Program-made: the position numbers and the translations under genes
NCBI RefSeq assembly: GCF_000759535.1
Contig: NZ_CP009455.1
Span: forward strand, 2,852,001 to 2,916,000
Direction: 5' to 3'
DNA: 64,000 nt
Source of the DNA: Pseudomonas cremoricolorata
GTDB lineage: Bacteria; Pseudomonadota; Gammaproteobacteria; Pseudomonadales; Pseudomonadaceae
Notes under the pieces: model-generated
Told to the model about the DNA's origin: nothing
Databases searched by the model: none
The model's input: only the letters and a program-made list of their open reading frames with translations
Part shown: piece after piece, positions 27,545-35,429 of the stretch
Position numbering within the stretch: position 1 is the first letter of the stretch
How the letters are laid out: every line of letters begins with the position of its first letter

Positions 27545-27665
27545 TTGACTGTAATGTCCCGTCGACCTCACTGAGGTCGGGCAGAATCGTTCTGCCGGTT
27601 TGCGCTCGCTGCCGGCGTGGCGAGCTGAAAGTGCCACTTCGTTGCGAAGCGGCCTGAGGTCAGTT
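27545..27665 (-). ncRNA. rmf leader RNA (Pseudomonas rmf motif)
   Basis: The minus-strand leader of rmf holds stacked hairpins: 27634-27641 with 27645-27652, 27580-27586 with 27590-27596, and 27563-27570 with 27572-27579. A conserved structured leader, the rmf RNA motif, is known in front of rmf in Pseudomonas, and the position fits. The segment 27655-27661 (TGAGGTC) can also pair with 27564-27570, so two folds are possible. Boundaries are approximate. The covariance match itself was not tested. Confidence 0.7.
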
Positions 27666-28075
27666 CTAACCAAACGTGCCGGGTGTGTGAATGATCGATT
27701 TGTCATAAGAAGGTAACCTTTCCGAAGGTGAGGGGATAAGTAAAGAAATGCGACTCAGCCTCATCTTCGGCAAAGCCCGGCATCATCAGGGGCTTAGAGG
27801 CATTTGGAATCTCTAGGCCATTGCGTTGTACGTCCATGGTCTAATGTGCGTCGATTCGACGAAGGGTCATGCACGACCGCTGTAGAACGAATTTTTCATG
27901 CTGCCTGACGATCAAATACGCTTTGCCTTGGGCGAAGCTGTTCGCTCGGGTGGCCCTGGCGCCCGCCTGGTAACCGGCAGGCGCATTGCACGCTCCCTGA
28001 AAAGCGTGCTTGATAACCGCGGCGGGGACCCAAGGTCGAACGCCATCAACTTAGCCATCAGGCACTGGATTACTC
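27666..28075. other. Intergenic rest between the rmf leader and rlmL
   Basis: This stretch holds further dyads, 27722-27733 with 27759-27770 (12 bp, one G:T), 27773-27778 with 27790-27795, and 27987-27993 with 28002-28008, and presumably the two divergent promoters. A short plus-strand reading frame opens at 27898 and runs into rlmL in another frame, without a clear ribosome site, so it is not called as a gene. Confidence 0.45.
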
Positions 28076-30280
28076 ATGTCGGACCGTATCGAACTCTACC
28101 TCACCTGCCCCAAGGGCCTCGAAGGCCTGCTGGCCGAGGAGGCCCGCCAACTGGGATTGACCGAGGTGCGTGAACACACCTCGGCCATTCGCGGCGCGGC
28201 CGATATGGAAACCGCCTACCGCCTGTGCCTGTGGTCGCGCCTGGCCAACCGTGTGCTGCTGGTGCTGGCGCGCTTCTCGATGAGCAACGCCGAAGACCTC
28301 TACCACGGCGTGCACGACATCGACTGGCAGGACCACCTTGCAGCCGACGGCACCCTGGCGGTGGAGTTCAGCGGCCATGGTTCGGGCATCGACAACACCC
28401 ACTTCGGCGCGCTGAAGGTCAAGGATGCCATCGTCGACCGGCTGCGCAACCGCGAGGGCCTGCGCCCCTCGATTGACAAGCTCAACCCCGATCTGCGCGT
28501 GCACCTGCGCCTGGACCGTGGTGAGGCCATCGTCTCGCTCGACCTCTCGGGGCACAGCCTGCACCAGCGTGGCTACCGCCTGCAGCAAGGCGCCGCGCCA
28601 CTCAAGGAAAACCTCGCTGCGGCAGTGCTGATTCGCGCCGGCTGGCCGCGCATCGCCGCTGAAGGCGGGGCGCTGGCTGACCCGATGTGCGGGGTCGGCA
28701 CCTTCCTCGTCGAAGCGGCGATGATCGCAGCCGATATCGCCCCCAACCTCAAGCGCGAGCGCTGGGGCTTCAGCGCCTGGCTGGGCCATGTGCCGGCGCT
28801 GTGGCGCAAGCTGCATGATGAAGCCCAGGCCCGTGCCGACGCCGGCCTGGCTAGGCCGCCGCTGTGGATTCGCGGCTATGAGGCTGACCCGCGGCTGATT
28901 CAGCCGGGGCGCAACAACGTCGAGCGCGCGGGCCTGAGCGACTGGGTGAAGATCTACCAGGGCGAGGTGGGCACCTTCGAGCCGCGTCCCGACCAGAACC
29001 AGAAGGGCCTGGTCATCAGCAACCCGCCATATGGCGAGCGTCTGGGTGACGAGGCCAGCCTGCTGTACCTCTACCAGAACCTCGGCGAGCGTCTGCGCCA
29101 GGCCTGCATGGGCTGGGAGGCGGCGGTGTTCACTGGCGCCCCGGAGCTGGGCAAGCGCATGGGCATTCGCAGCCACAAGCAGTACGCGTTCTGGAACGGC
29201 GCGCTGCCGTGCAAGCTGTTGCTGTTCAAGCTGACTTCCGATCACTTCGTCACCGGCGAGCGCCGCGCGGCCGGCAGCACGGTCGGTGCTGATGCCGAAC
29301 AGGTCCAGCAGCCGCAGGCCATGCCTGCTGAAGCGGCGCGCCTCTCTGAAGGCGCGCAGATGTTCGCCAACCGCTTGCAGAAGAACCTCAAGCAGTTGGG
29401 CAAATGGGCGCGCCGTGAGCAGATCGGCTGCTACCGCGTGTACGATGCCGACATGCCCGAGTACGCCCTGGCGGTGGATGTGTACCAGGAGTGGGTACAT
29501 GTGCAGGAGTACGCTGCGCCGCGCTCCATCGACCCGGAAAAGGCCCAGAGCCGTCTGCTCGATGCGCTGGCAGCGATCCCCCAGGTGCTCGGCGTTGCCC
29601 CGCAGCAAGTGGTGCTCAAGCGCCGCGAGCGGCAGAGCGGCACGCGCCAGTATGAGCGTCAGGCCACTGAGGGGCGCTTCCAGGAAGTCAGCGAAGGCGG
29701 CGTCAAGCTGCTGGTCAATCTCACCGACTACCTCGACACGGGCCTGTTCCTCGATCACCGGCCGATGCGCATGCGCATTCAGCGCGAGGCGGCCGGCAAA
29801 CGCTTCCTCAATCTGTTCTGCTACACCGCCACCGCCTCGGTGCATGCGGCCAAAGGTGGCGCGCGCAGCACCACCAGCGTCGACCTGTCCAAGACCTACC
29901 TCGACTGGGCCCGGCGCAACCTGGCGCTCAATGGCTTTTCCGAGCGCAACCGTCTGGAGCAGGGCGACGTCATGGCCTGGTTGCAGGCGGCCAGCGACAG
30001 CTATGACCTGATCTTCATCGACCCGCCGACTTTCTCGAACTCCAAGCGCATGGAAGGGGTGTTCGATGTCCAGCGCGACCATGTCGAGCTGCTCGACCTG
30101 GCCATGGCCCGCCTGGCGCCGGGCGGCGTGCTGTATTTCTCCAACAACTTCCGCAAGTTCCAGCTCGACGAGCACCTGAGCCAGCGCTATGCCGTGGAAG
30201 AGATCACTGCGCAGACGCTTGACCCGGACTTCGCCCGCAACAACCGCATCCACTGCGCCTGGCGCATCACCCTGCGCTGA
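28076..30280 (+). CDS. rlmL: Bifunctional 23S rRNA methyltransferase RlmKL
   Basis: Fused enzyme that makes m2G2445 (RlmL half) and m7G2069 (RlmK half) of 23S rRNA. The 734-residue protein has a THUMP domain (about 45-160), a first Rossmann methyltransferase with DPMCGVGTFLVEAAMIA and SNPPYGERLG, and a second C-terminal methyltransferase with FLNLFCYTATASVHAAKGGA and DPPTFSNSKRM. Length and fusion are normal for gammaproteobacteria. The start (MSDRIELYLTCPKGLEGL) is conserved. Confidence 0.95.
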   Translation: MSDRIELYLTCPKGLEGLLAEEARQLGLTEVREHTSAIRGAADMETAYRLCLWSRLANRVLLVLARFSMSNAEDLYHGVHDIDWQDHLAADGTLAVEFSGHGSGIDNTHFGALKVKDAIVDRLRNREGLRPSIDKLNPDLRVHLRLDRGEAIVSLDLSGHSLHQRGYRLQQGAAPLKENLAAAVLIRAGWPRIAAEGGALADPMCGVGTFLVEAAMIAADIAPNLKRERWGFSAWLGHVPALWRKLHDEAQARADAGLARPPLWIRGYEADPRLIQPGRNNVERAGLSDWVKIYQGEVGTFEPRPDQNQKGLVISNPPYGERLGDEASLLYLYQNLGERLRQACMGWEAAVFTGAPELGKRMGIRSHKQYAFWNGALPCKLLLFKLTSDHFVTGERRAAGSTVGADAEQVQQPQAMPAEAARLSEGAQMFANRLQKNLKQLGKWARREQIGCYRVYDADMPEYALAVDVYQEWVHVQEYAAPRSIDPEKAQSRLLDALAAIPQVLGVAPQQVVLKRRERQSGTRQYERQATEGRFQEVSEGGVKLLVNLTDYLDTGLFLDHRPMRMRIQREAAGKRFLNLFCYTATASVHAAKGGARSTTSVDLSKTYLDWARRNLALNGFSERNRLEQGDVMAWLQAASDSYDLIFIDPPTFSNSKRMEGVFDVQRDHVELLDLAMARLAPGGVLYFSNNFRKFQLDEHLSQRYAVEEITAQTLDPDFARNNRIHCAWRITLR

Positions 30281-30345
30281 GTCGCTCGCTTCAGGCCCTG
30301 ACGCTGTCATGCGGCGGGGCCTGCCACTGAGGAAGAGAGTTTCCG

Positions 30346-30684
30346 ATGAACGATACCGTACACATCACTGACCTGGTCGAAGGTCAAGGCAAGGTGGTGG
30401 TCAAGGGCGCGCTGCTGATCACCCAGTACACCGGCTGGTTGGCCGACGGCAGCGAGTTCGATTCGTCCTGGTCGCGGGGAAAACCGTTTCAATGTGTGAT
30501 CGGCACCGGCCGGGTGATCAAGGGCTGGGACCAGGGGCTGATGGGCATGAAGGCCGGGGGCAAGCGCCGGCTGGTGGTGCCGGCAGCCCTGGGCTACGGC
30601 GAGCGCGCCGTCGGGCGCATTCCACCGAACGCCGAGCTGACGTTCGAAATCGAGGTACTGGAAGTGCTCACCCGAGACGATTGA
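30346..30684 (+). CDS. FKBP-type peptidyl-prolyl cis-trans isomerase
   Basis: A single FKBP domain of 112 residues without signal peptide, hence cytoplasmic. The core pattern is present: YTGWLADGSEFDSSW, FQCVIGTGRVIKGWDQGLMGMKAGGKRRLVVPAALGYGERAVG, IPPNAELTFEIEVLEV. There is no FkpA-type dimerisation arm and no SlyD flap. A GAGGAAGAGAG stretch precedes the start. Confidence 0.93.
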   Translation: MNDTVHITDLVEGQGKVVVKGALLITQYTGWLADGSEFDSSWSRGKPFQCVIGTGRVIKGWDQGLMGMKAGGKRRLVVPAALGYGERAVGRIPPNAELTFEIEVLEVLTRDD

Positions 30685-30873
30685 CGCGACACATTGTGGC
30701 AACACGACCGTGTCAGGCTCGGGGTGTCTGAGGCCGTGGCGGGGAACCAAATCCGATCATGGCACTCAGACATTGCGCCGCACGCCTGACCCCACGCCCC
30801 GCAGGACCCTGATATTCCTGAGGTGCACTACGGTCTGCGCGCGGGTTTCTTCTTTTGCCGCAAGAGCCCGATT

Positions 30874-31536
30874 ATGACGTTGCCCGCCTTTTTCCGCCGC
30901 CGCCGCCACCTGCTGCTGGGTCTGACCCTTGCAGCGGTCAGTGTGCCGGTGGCGCTGCAAGTGCTCGACAGCCGCGCCGAACCGGTCGATGGTACCCAGA
31001 CCCTGGTCTTCATGCGCCACGCCGAAAAACCCGGCGAAGGCCTGGGGCAGCTCAACTGCCAGGGGCTCAATCGCGCAATCGACCTCGCCACGGTGCTGCC
31101 CGAGCGCTTCGGCAATGCCGACTACGTGTTCGCCGCCAATCCGACGCGGCATGTCGAGGAAGGCAGTCAGGACAACAGCTACAGTTACCTGCGTCCGCTG
31201 ATGACCGTCAGCCCCAGCGCCATCCGTCTGGGTCTGCCAGTGAACATCGACTTCGATGCCAACGAGGTCGATGATCTGGCCGACGAGCTGATGCGCGACA
31301 AGTACCGCAACGCCACGGTGTACACCGCCTGGTCACATGGGTATTTGCCCGACCTGATCAACGCCGTGGCAGGCAAGGCACTGGGCGAGAAACAGACCAT
31401 CACCGACGATTGGCATAACGAAGACTTCGACAGCCTGTACGTGCTGACCCTGACCTGGCACGACGGCGAGGCCAGCCTGCTGACCCGTAACGTGCGTCAG
31501 GGCCTGGATGGCGGCGAGCACGACTGTCCGACCTGA
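30874..31536 (+). CDS. Histidine phosphatase family protein (exported or membrane-anchored)
   Basis: Branch-1 type histidine phosphatase of 220 residues with the phospho-histidine loop FMRHAEKPGEG just after an N-terminal hydrophobic segment (about 12-28) that follows a basic stretch RRRR. It could be a signal peptide or an anchor. The C-terminal half contains YTAWSHGYLPDLINAV, with the second catalytic His. The substrate is unknown. The start at 30874 is preferred since it begins just before the signal; an in-frame ATG 51 bases upstream is possible. Confidence 0.8.
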   Translation: MTLPAFFRRRRHLLLGLTLAAVSVPVALQVLDSRAEPVDGTQTLVFMRHAEKPGEGLGQLNCQGLNRAIDLATVLPERFGNADYVFAANPTRHVEEGSQDNSYSYLRPLMTVSPSAIRLGLPVNIDFDANEVDDLADELMRDKYRNATVYTAWSHGYLPDLINAVAGKALGEKQTITDDWHNEDFDSLYVLTLTWHDGEASLLTRNVRQGLDGGEHDCPT

Positions 31537-31545
31537 CCACAACAG

Positions 31546-31585
31546 CAGGGCGGCCTATCGGGTGTCACCCCGATAGGCCGCCCTG
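31546..31585. terminator. Perfect 17-bp hairpin between convergent genes
   Basis: Arms 31546-31562 and 31569-31585 are perfectly complementary around a 6-base loop. It stands between the phosphatase stop and the racemase stop on the other strand and should end both transcripts, although no T-run follows. Confidence 0.7.
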
Positions 31586-31627
31586 TCCGCGCCACGCCTT
31601 CACCCGATCACATCGGCACCGATCCTA

Positions 31628-32356
31628 TCAGCGTCCGAACCGCGGCGGCCAGCCGATGACCTTCTTCGGCCGCGGCGTGGCGTAGGTGCGCACCTTCGAG
31701 GTGCTCAAGCCCAGGCGCACCAGCGATTCGGCAATGGTCACCGCGGCGCTGACGCCGTCGACCACCGGCACCCCGGTGCGCTGGCGAATCTGTTCATCGA
31801 GCCCGGCCATGCCGCCGCACCCCAGGCAGATCACCTCGGCCTTGTCGTCGCGCACCGCGCGCTCGGCCTGCTCGACGATGGCTGCGACCGCGCGCTGTGG
31901 GTCGGCCTCCAATTCCAGGACTGCCAGGCCGCTGGCACGCACCGACGCGCAGCGCTCGTACAGACCGGACAGCTTCAGGCGATCTTCGATCAGCGGCACG
32001 GTGCGGTCCAGGCTGGTGACCACCGAGTAGGCGTGGCCCAGGTACATGGCGGTGCTGGCGGCAGCGTCGGTGATGTCCACCACCGGCACGTCGAGCAACT
32101 CCTGCAGGCCCTCACGACCGTGCTCGCCGTAACCGGCCTGGATCACTGCATCGTACGGTTGGTCGTAGCTCAGCACGCGGTCCATCACGGCGATGGCGGC
32201 CAGGTAACTCTCGAAATTGCCTTCTACCGACTCGGCGCCGAAATAGGGTGTCAGGCCGACGATCTCGGTGCCCGGTGCCGCCACGCTGCGCGCCTGTTCG
32301 GCGATGGCCTCGGTGATGGCCTCGGTGGTGTTGACGTTGACGATCAGAATACGCAT
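31628..32356 (-). CDS. Allantoin/hydantoin racemase (Asp/Glu racemase superfamily)
   Basis: The 242-residue protein belongs to the hydantoin/allantoin racemase family of the Asp/Glu racemase fold: MRILIVNVNTTEAITEAI start, GYGEHGREGLQELLDVPVVDI, and the conserved cysteine region EVICLGCGGMAGL. It probably interconverts the allantoin enantiomers so that a stereospecific allantoinase can use both. It follows the NCS1 permease gene by 15 bases in one operon, behind a TTGTATACAA operator shared with the urate genes of this window. A hydantoin substrate is the alternative. Confidence 0.8.
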   Translation of the reverse strand: MRILIVNVNTTEAITEAIAEQARSVAAPGTEIVGLTPYFGAESVEGNFESYLAAIAVMDRVLSYDQPYDAVIQAGYGEHGREGLQELLDVPVVDITDAAASTAMYLGHAYSVVTSLDRTVPLIEDRLKLSGLYERCASVRASGLAVLELEADPQRAVAAIVEQAERAVRDDKAEVICLGCGGMAGLDEQIRQRTGVPVVDGVSAAVTIAESLVRLGLSTSKVRTYATPRPKKVIGWPPRFGR

Positions 32357-32371
32357 CGAAAGATCCTTGCT

Positions 32372-33907
32372 TCAGTGACTGCTGTGGTCGACGGCGATGC
32401 ACTCGCCGCTGACGTCTTGGTAGTGGCAACGACGCGGGGCGATCAGCAGGTAGATCGCTGCGGCGATGCCTGCGCCGATCAGCCAGGAGAACGGCGCCAC
32501 GCTGTGGAAGTTCGGCACCAGGGCGAGCACGATCGACAGCAAGGCCGCCGGCACGAACGCCGCCACCGCGCGCAGGTTGACGCCGCGGCTGTAGTGGTAG
32601 GCGCAGGCAGGGTTTTCGCTGTACAGCTCAGGCACGTTGATGCAGCCCTTACGCAGCAGCCAGTAGTCGGACATGATCACCCCGTACAGCGGGCCGAGCA
32701 GGGCGCCCAGGCCGGACAGGAAGTACACGATCACCACCGGGCTGTTGTACAGGTTCCACGGCAGGATGAGCACCGCCACGGTGGCGCTGATCAGGCCGGC
32801 ACGGCGGAAATTGAGGTGGCGCGGGGCGAGGTTGCTGAGCACGAACGCCGGGGCGACGAAGTTGGCCATGATGTTCACCGCCACCGTGACGATCAGGAAG
32901 GCCAGGCAACCCAGCACCAGGAACAGGGTGTCGGGGATCGCCGCGACGATCTGCGTCGGGCTGTCGATGATCTGCCCGTTGATCTGGAACTGCGCGCCGC
33001 ACAGCACTACGGTGATTACCGCGAACACCAGGATGTTCACCGGCAGGCCCCAGAAGTTGCCGACGCGGATGGTCTTGCGGCATGGCGAAGAGCGCGCGAA
33101 GTCGCAGAAGTTGAGCACCAGGGTGCCGTAGATCGCCAGCCACAGCGCGCCCCCGGCGAAGATGTTGCGCCACATCTCATAGCCGGTCAGCGGCTCGGCC
33201 ACCGACCAGGCGATGCGCGCATCGGCCTTGAAATACATGTAGATCGCCAGGCTGGCCACGGTCAGCAGGATCACCGGGCCAGCGAAGCCCTCATAGCGGC
33301 GGACCATTTCCATGCCGTAGGCCAGAATCACCAGTTGCACCAGCCAGACCGTCAGGAAGCAGGCCCAGCCCAGGCTGGAAAGGCCAAGCACGCTGTCGTG
33401 GTCGTACGCCGCCACCTGCGGCCACACGGCGGTCAGCAGCACCCGCAGCACCACCGAGGCGAGATAGGTCTGAATGCCGAACCAGGCGATGGCGATGACG
33501 GCACGGATCAGCGCCGGAATCTGCGCGCCATGGATGCCGAAGGCGATGCGGCTGATGACCGGAAACGGCACACCGGTCTTCTGTCCCATGTAGCCCGACA
33601 GGTTCATGAAGAAATACACCAGCGCAGCGCCGATGGCCAACGACAACAGAATTTGCCAGCCACCCAGGCCCAGGGCGAACAGGCCCATGGCGAAGGAGTA
33701 GTTGGCGATGTTGTGCACATCGTTGGTCCACAGCGCGAAGATGCTGTAGCCGCCCCAGCGACGTCCGGCCAGGCGCGTGGGCGCCAGGTCGCGGTTGTGC
33801 AGGCGCGGGCTCAGTTCCAGGTCGGCGGGCATGCCTTGGGCGGGTTGGGAAAGGGTGGTGTCTTGGGCGATGGGGTGTTCAGGGGCAAGGTTGAGGCTGG
33901 TGCTCAT
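32372..33907 (-). CDS. NCS1-family nucleobase/allantoin/hydantoin symporter
   Basis: Inner-membrane permease of 511 residues with about twelve hydrophobic helices. The NCS1 pattern shows in NRDLAPTRLAGRRWGGYSIFALWTNDVHNIANYSFAMGLF, GVPFPVISRIAFG and NFCDFARSSPCRKTI. The DLAPT and W-NDV segments are typical of the Mhp1/PucI group that carries hydantoins, allantoin, cytosine or uracil. Co-transcription with a racemase of the allantoin/hydantoin type argues for allantoin or hydantoin uptake. Confidence 0.85.
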   Translation of the reverse strand: MSTSLNLAPEHPIAQDTTLSQPAQGMPADLELSPRLHNRDLAPTRLAGRRWGGYSIFALWTNDVHNIANYSFAMGLFALGLGGWQILLSLAIGAALVYFFMNLSGYMGQKTGVPFPVISRIAFGIHGAQIPALIRAVIAIAWFGIQTYLASVVLRVLLTAVWPQVAAYDHDSVLGLSSLGWACFLTVWLVQLVILAYGMEMVRRYEGFAGPVILLTVASLAIYMYFKADARIAWSVAEPLTGYEMWRNIFAGGALWLAIYGTLVLNFCDFARSSPCRKTIRVGNFWGLPVNILVFAVITVVLCGAQFQINGQIIDSPTQIVAAIPDTLFLVLGCLAFLIVTVAVNIMANFVAPAFVLSNLAPRHLNFRRAGLISATVAVLILPWNLYNSPVVIVYFLSGLGALLGPLYGVIMSDYWLLRKGCINVPELYSENPACAYHYSRGVNLRAVAAFVPAALLSIVLALVPNFHSVAPFSWLIGAGIAAAIYLLIAPRRCHYQDVSGECIAVDHSSH

Positions 33908-34061
33908 TCCGGCAGGCTCCTGATGCGCGTGAACTGCGATGAGCGGCGAGGCACAGGGCCGGGCTTCTCGTCAGTGCAGCGTGGGCATCACTGGGTTCTG
34001 GGCGCAACTGCCGGCGTTGAGTCGGCGCTGCGGGTTCTTGTGTGTATATGTTTTGAATAAG

Positions 34062-34071
34062 TTGTATACAA
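34062..34071. promoter_or_regulatory. TTGTATACAA operator before the NCS1 permease gene
   Basis: A perfect 10-bp palindrome 154 bases upstream of the permease start. The same sequence stands in front of gcl, the glcG-like gene and puuE. The form TTGT-N2-ACAA is typical of GntR-family operators; the regulator gene was not seen here. Confidence 0.6.
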
Positions 34072-34492
34072 AACACAAGCGCAAAGAAGCGAGTTCCATG
34101 CCACGCGCTTTCCCTGCGCTCACCCTACTAACGATATAGTCGCGATATATTTTGTTAAGTTTTTGATTTTATTGAATATAATTTTTTATATTTTCACCCT
34201 TATATTTTTGCCAAGGGTGCTTTCCTGATTGTCAGGTCAACTTTTTCCGTCGCATCAGTGTAACTTCACAGGGCGTTACCCCGATAAAGTGCACACAAAA
34301 ATGGCACTTAAGGTGACATTAGTGTGTACAGAGTTAATGACTAACATTTGTTTGGTAAATACCGTGGGTGTATAGATGGCGAGCTGTTTCATCGACCGCA
34401 TCGCTAATCGGGCGAGGATGCAGATCCTGCCGTTGGTCTGGCCGCATTCGCCAAAGGCGCTAGAATGCGCACTTTTGCCTTGCGACCTAGCC
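34072..34492. other. AT-rich intergenic stretch
   Basis: The DNA from about 34130 to 34370 is far more AT-rich than any other part of the window, with TATATTTT-like runs near 34150-34215. No gene was recognised; a minus-strand reading frame at 34276-34614 looks unlike a protein. One small dyad (34287-34292 with 34304-34309) is seen. It must hold the promoter of the methyltransferase gene and could bind MvaT/MvaU-type proteins. Confidence 0.45.
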
Positions 34493-35419
34493 ATGACCAC
34501 GCCTATCCAGACCCTCGAACAGCACCTGCTGACCGCCCTCGATCCCGCACCGAACCAAACCCGTCGCCTGTTCCATGGCCGTGGCCGCTGCTGGCCGGGG
34601 CTCGAGCAGATCACCGTCGACTGGCTGGACGGGGTGCTGTCGGTGGCGCTGTTTCGTGAGCCTCCGGCAGGTCAGCTGGCTGAGCTGGAGGCCATGCTGC
34701 AGAGCCTGGCACAACGCCCGCAGTGGCCGGCGCAAGCCGTCTTGATTCAGCATCGCTATTTGCCCGACAGCCCCGCCCAGTGGCTGCTCGGTGAGCCGTG
34801 CGCGCAGCACGAAGTGGTCGAAGATGGCCTGCGCTATCTGCTCGATCTTGGCGTGCGGCAGAACAACGGCCTGTTCCTCGACATGCGCTATGGCCGGCGC
34901 TGGGTGCGTGAACAGGCTGCCGGCAAGCGTGTGCTGAATCTGTTCGCCTATACCTGCGGCTTTTCCGTGGCGGCGATTGCTGGCGGCGCCGAGCAGGTGG
35001 TCAACCTCGACATGGCCAAATCGGCCCTGGCGCGGGGGCGTGACAACCACCGGCTCAATGGCCATGACGCATCGCGGGTGGCGTACTTGGGGCATGAGCT
35101 GTTCAAGTCATGGGGCAAGGTGCGCAAGTACGGCCCGTACGACCTGATCATCATCGACCCGCCGACCTTCCAGCGCGGCAGCTTCGTGCTGACCCAGGAC
35201 TACGCGAAGATTCTCCGGCGCCTGCCCGAGCTGTTGGCGGACGGCGGTACGGTGCTGGCCTGCGTCAACGATCCGGGGGTCGGTCCGCAGTTCCTGTTGG
35301 ACGGTATGGCCGAGGCGGCGCCCGAGCTGCAGTTCGTCGAGCGCCTGGCCAATCCCCCCGAGTTTCCCGACGCCGACCCGGACGGCGGTCTCAAGGCCCT
35401 GGTGTTCGCACGCCGCTGA
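34493..35419 (+). CDS. RlmK-like class I SAM-dependent methyltransferase
   Basis: The 308-residue protein is a stand-alone relative of the RlmK half of RlmKL: NNGLFLDMRYGRRWV, KRVLNLFAYTCGFSVAAIAGGA (SAM-binding motif I), YDLIIIDPPTFQRGSF (catalytic DPPTF) and a C-terminal NPPEFP segment. It probably methylates RNA, but the base is not known. The start at 34493 (MTTPIQTLEQHL) is chosen over an in-frame ATG at 34376, which would translate the AT-rich leader. Confidence 0.85.
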   Translation: MTTPIQTLEQHLLTALDPAPNQTRRLFHGRGRCWPGLEQITVDWLDGVLSVALFREPPAGQLAELEAMLQSLAQRPQWPAQAVLIQHRYLPDSPAQWLLGEPCAQHEVVEDGLRYLLDLGVRQNNGLFLDMRYGRRWVREQAAGKRVLNLFAYTCGFSVAAIAGGAEQVVNLDMAKSALARGRDNHRLNGHDASRVAYLGHELFKSWGKVRKYGPYDLIIIDPPTFQRGSFVLTQDYAKILRRLPELLADGGTVLACVNDPGVGPQFLLDGMAEAAPELQFVERLANPPEFPDADPDGGLKALVFARR

Positions 35420-35429
35420 AGATGCCGGC

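Noticed and set aside
27898..28173. Plus-strand 91-codon reading frame before and into rlmL
   Set aside because: It overlaps the well-conserved rlmL start in another frame, lacks a clear ribosome site and matches no family I know.
34276..34614. Minus-strand 112-codon reading frame
   Set aside because: It spans the AT-rich gap and the start of the methyltransferase gene, has an unlikely composition (many Cys, Arg, Ser) and no ribosome site.
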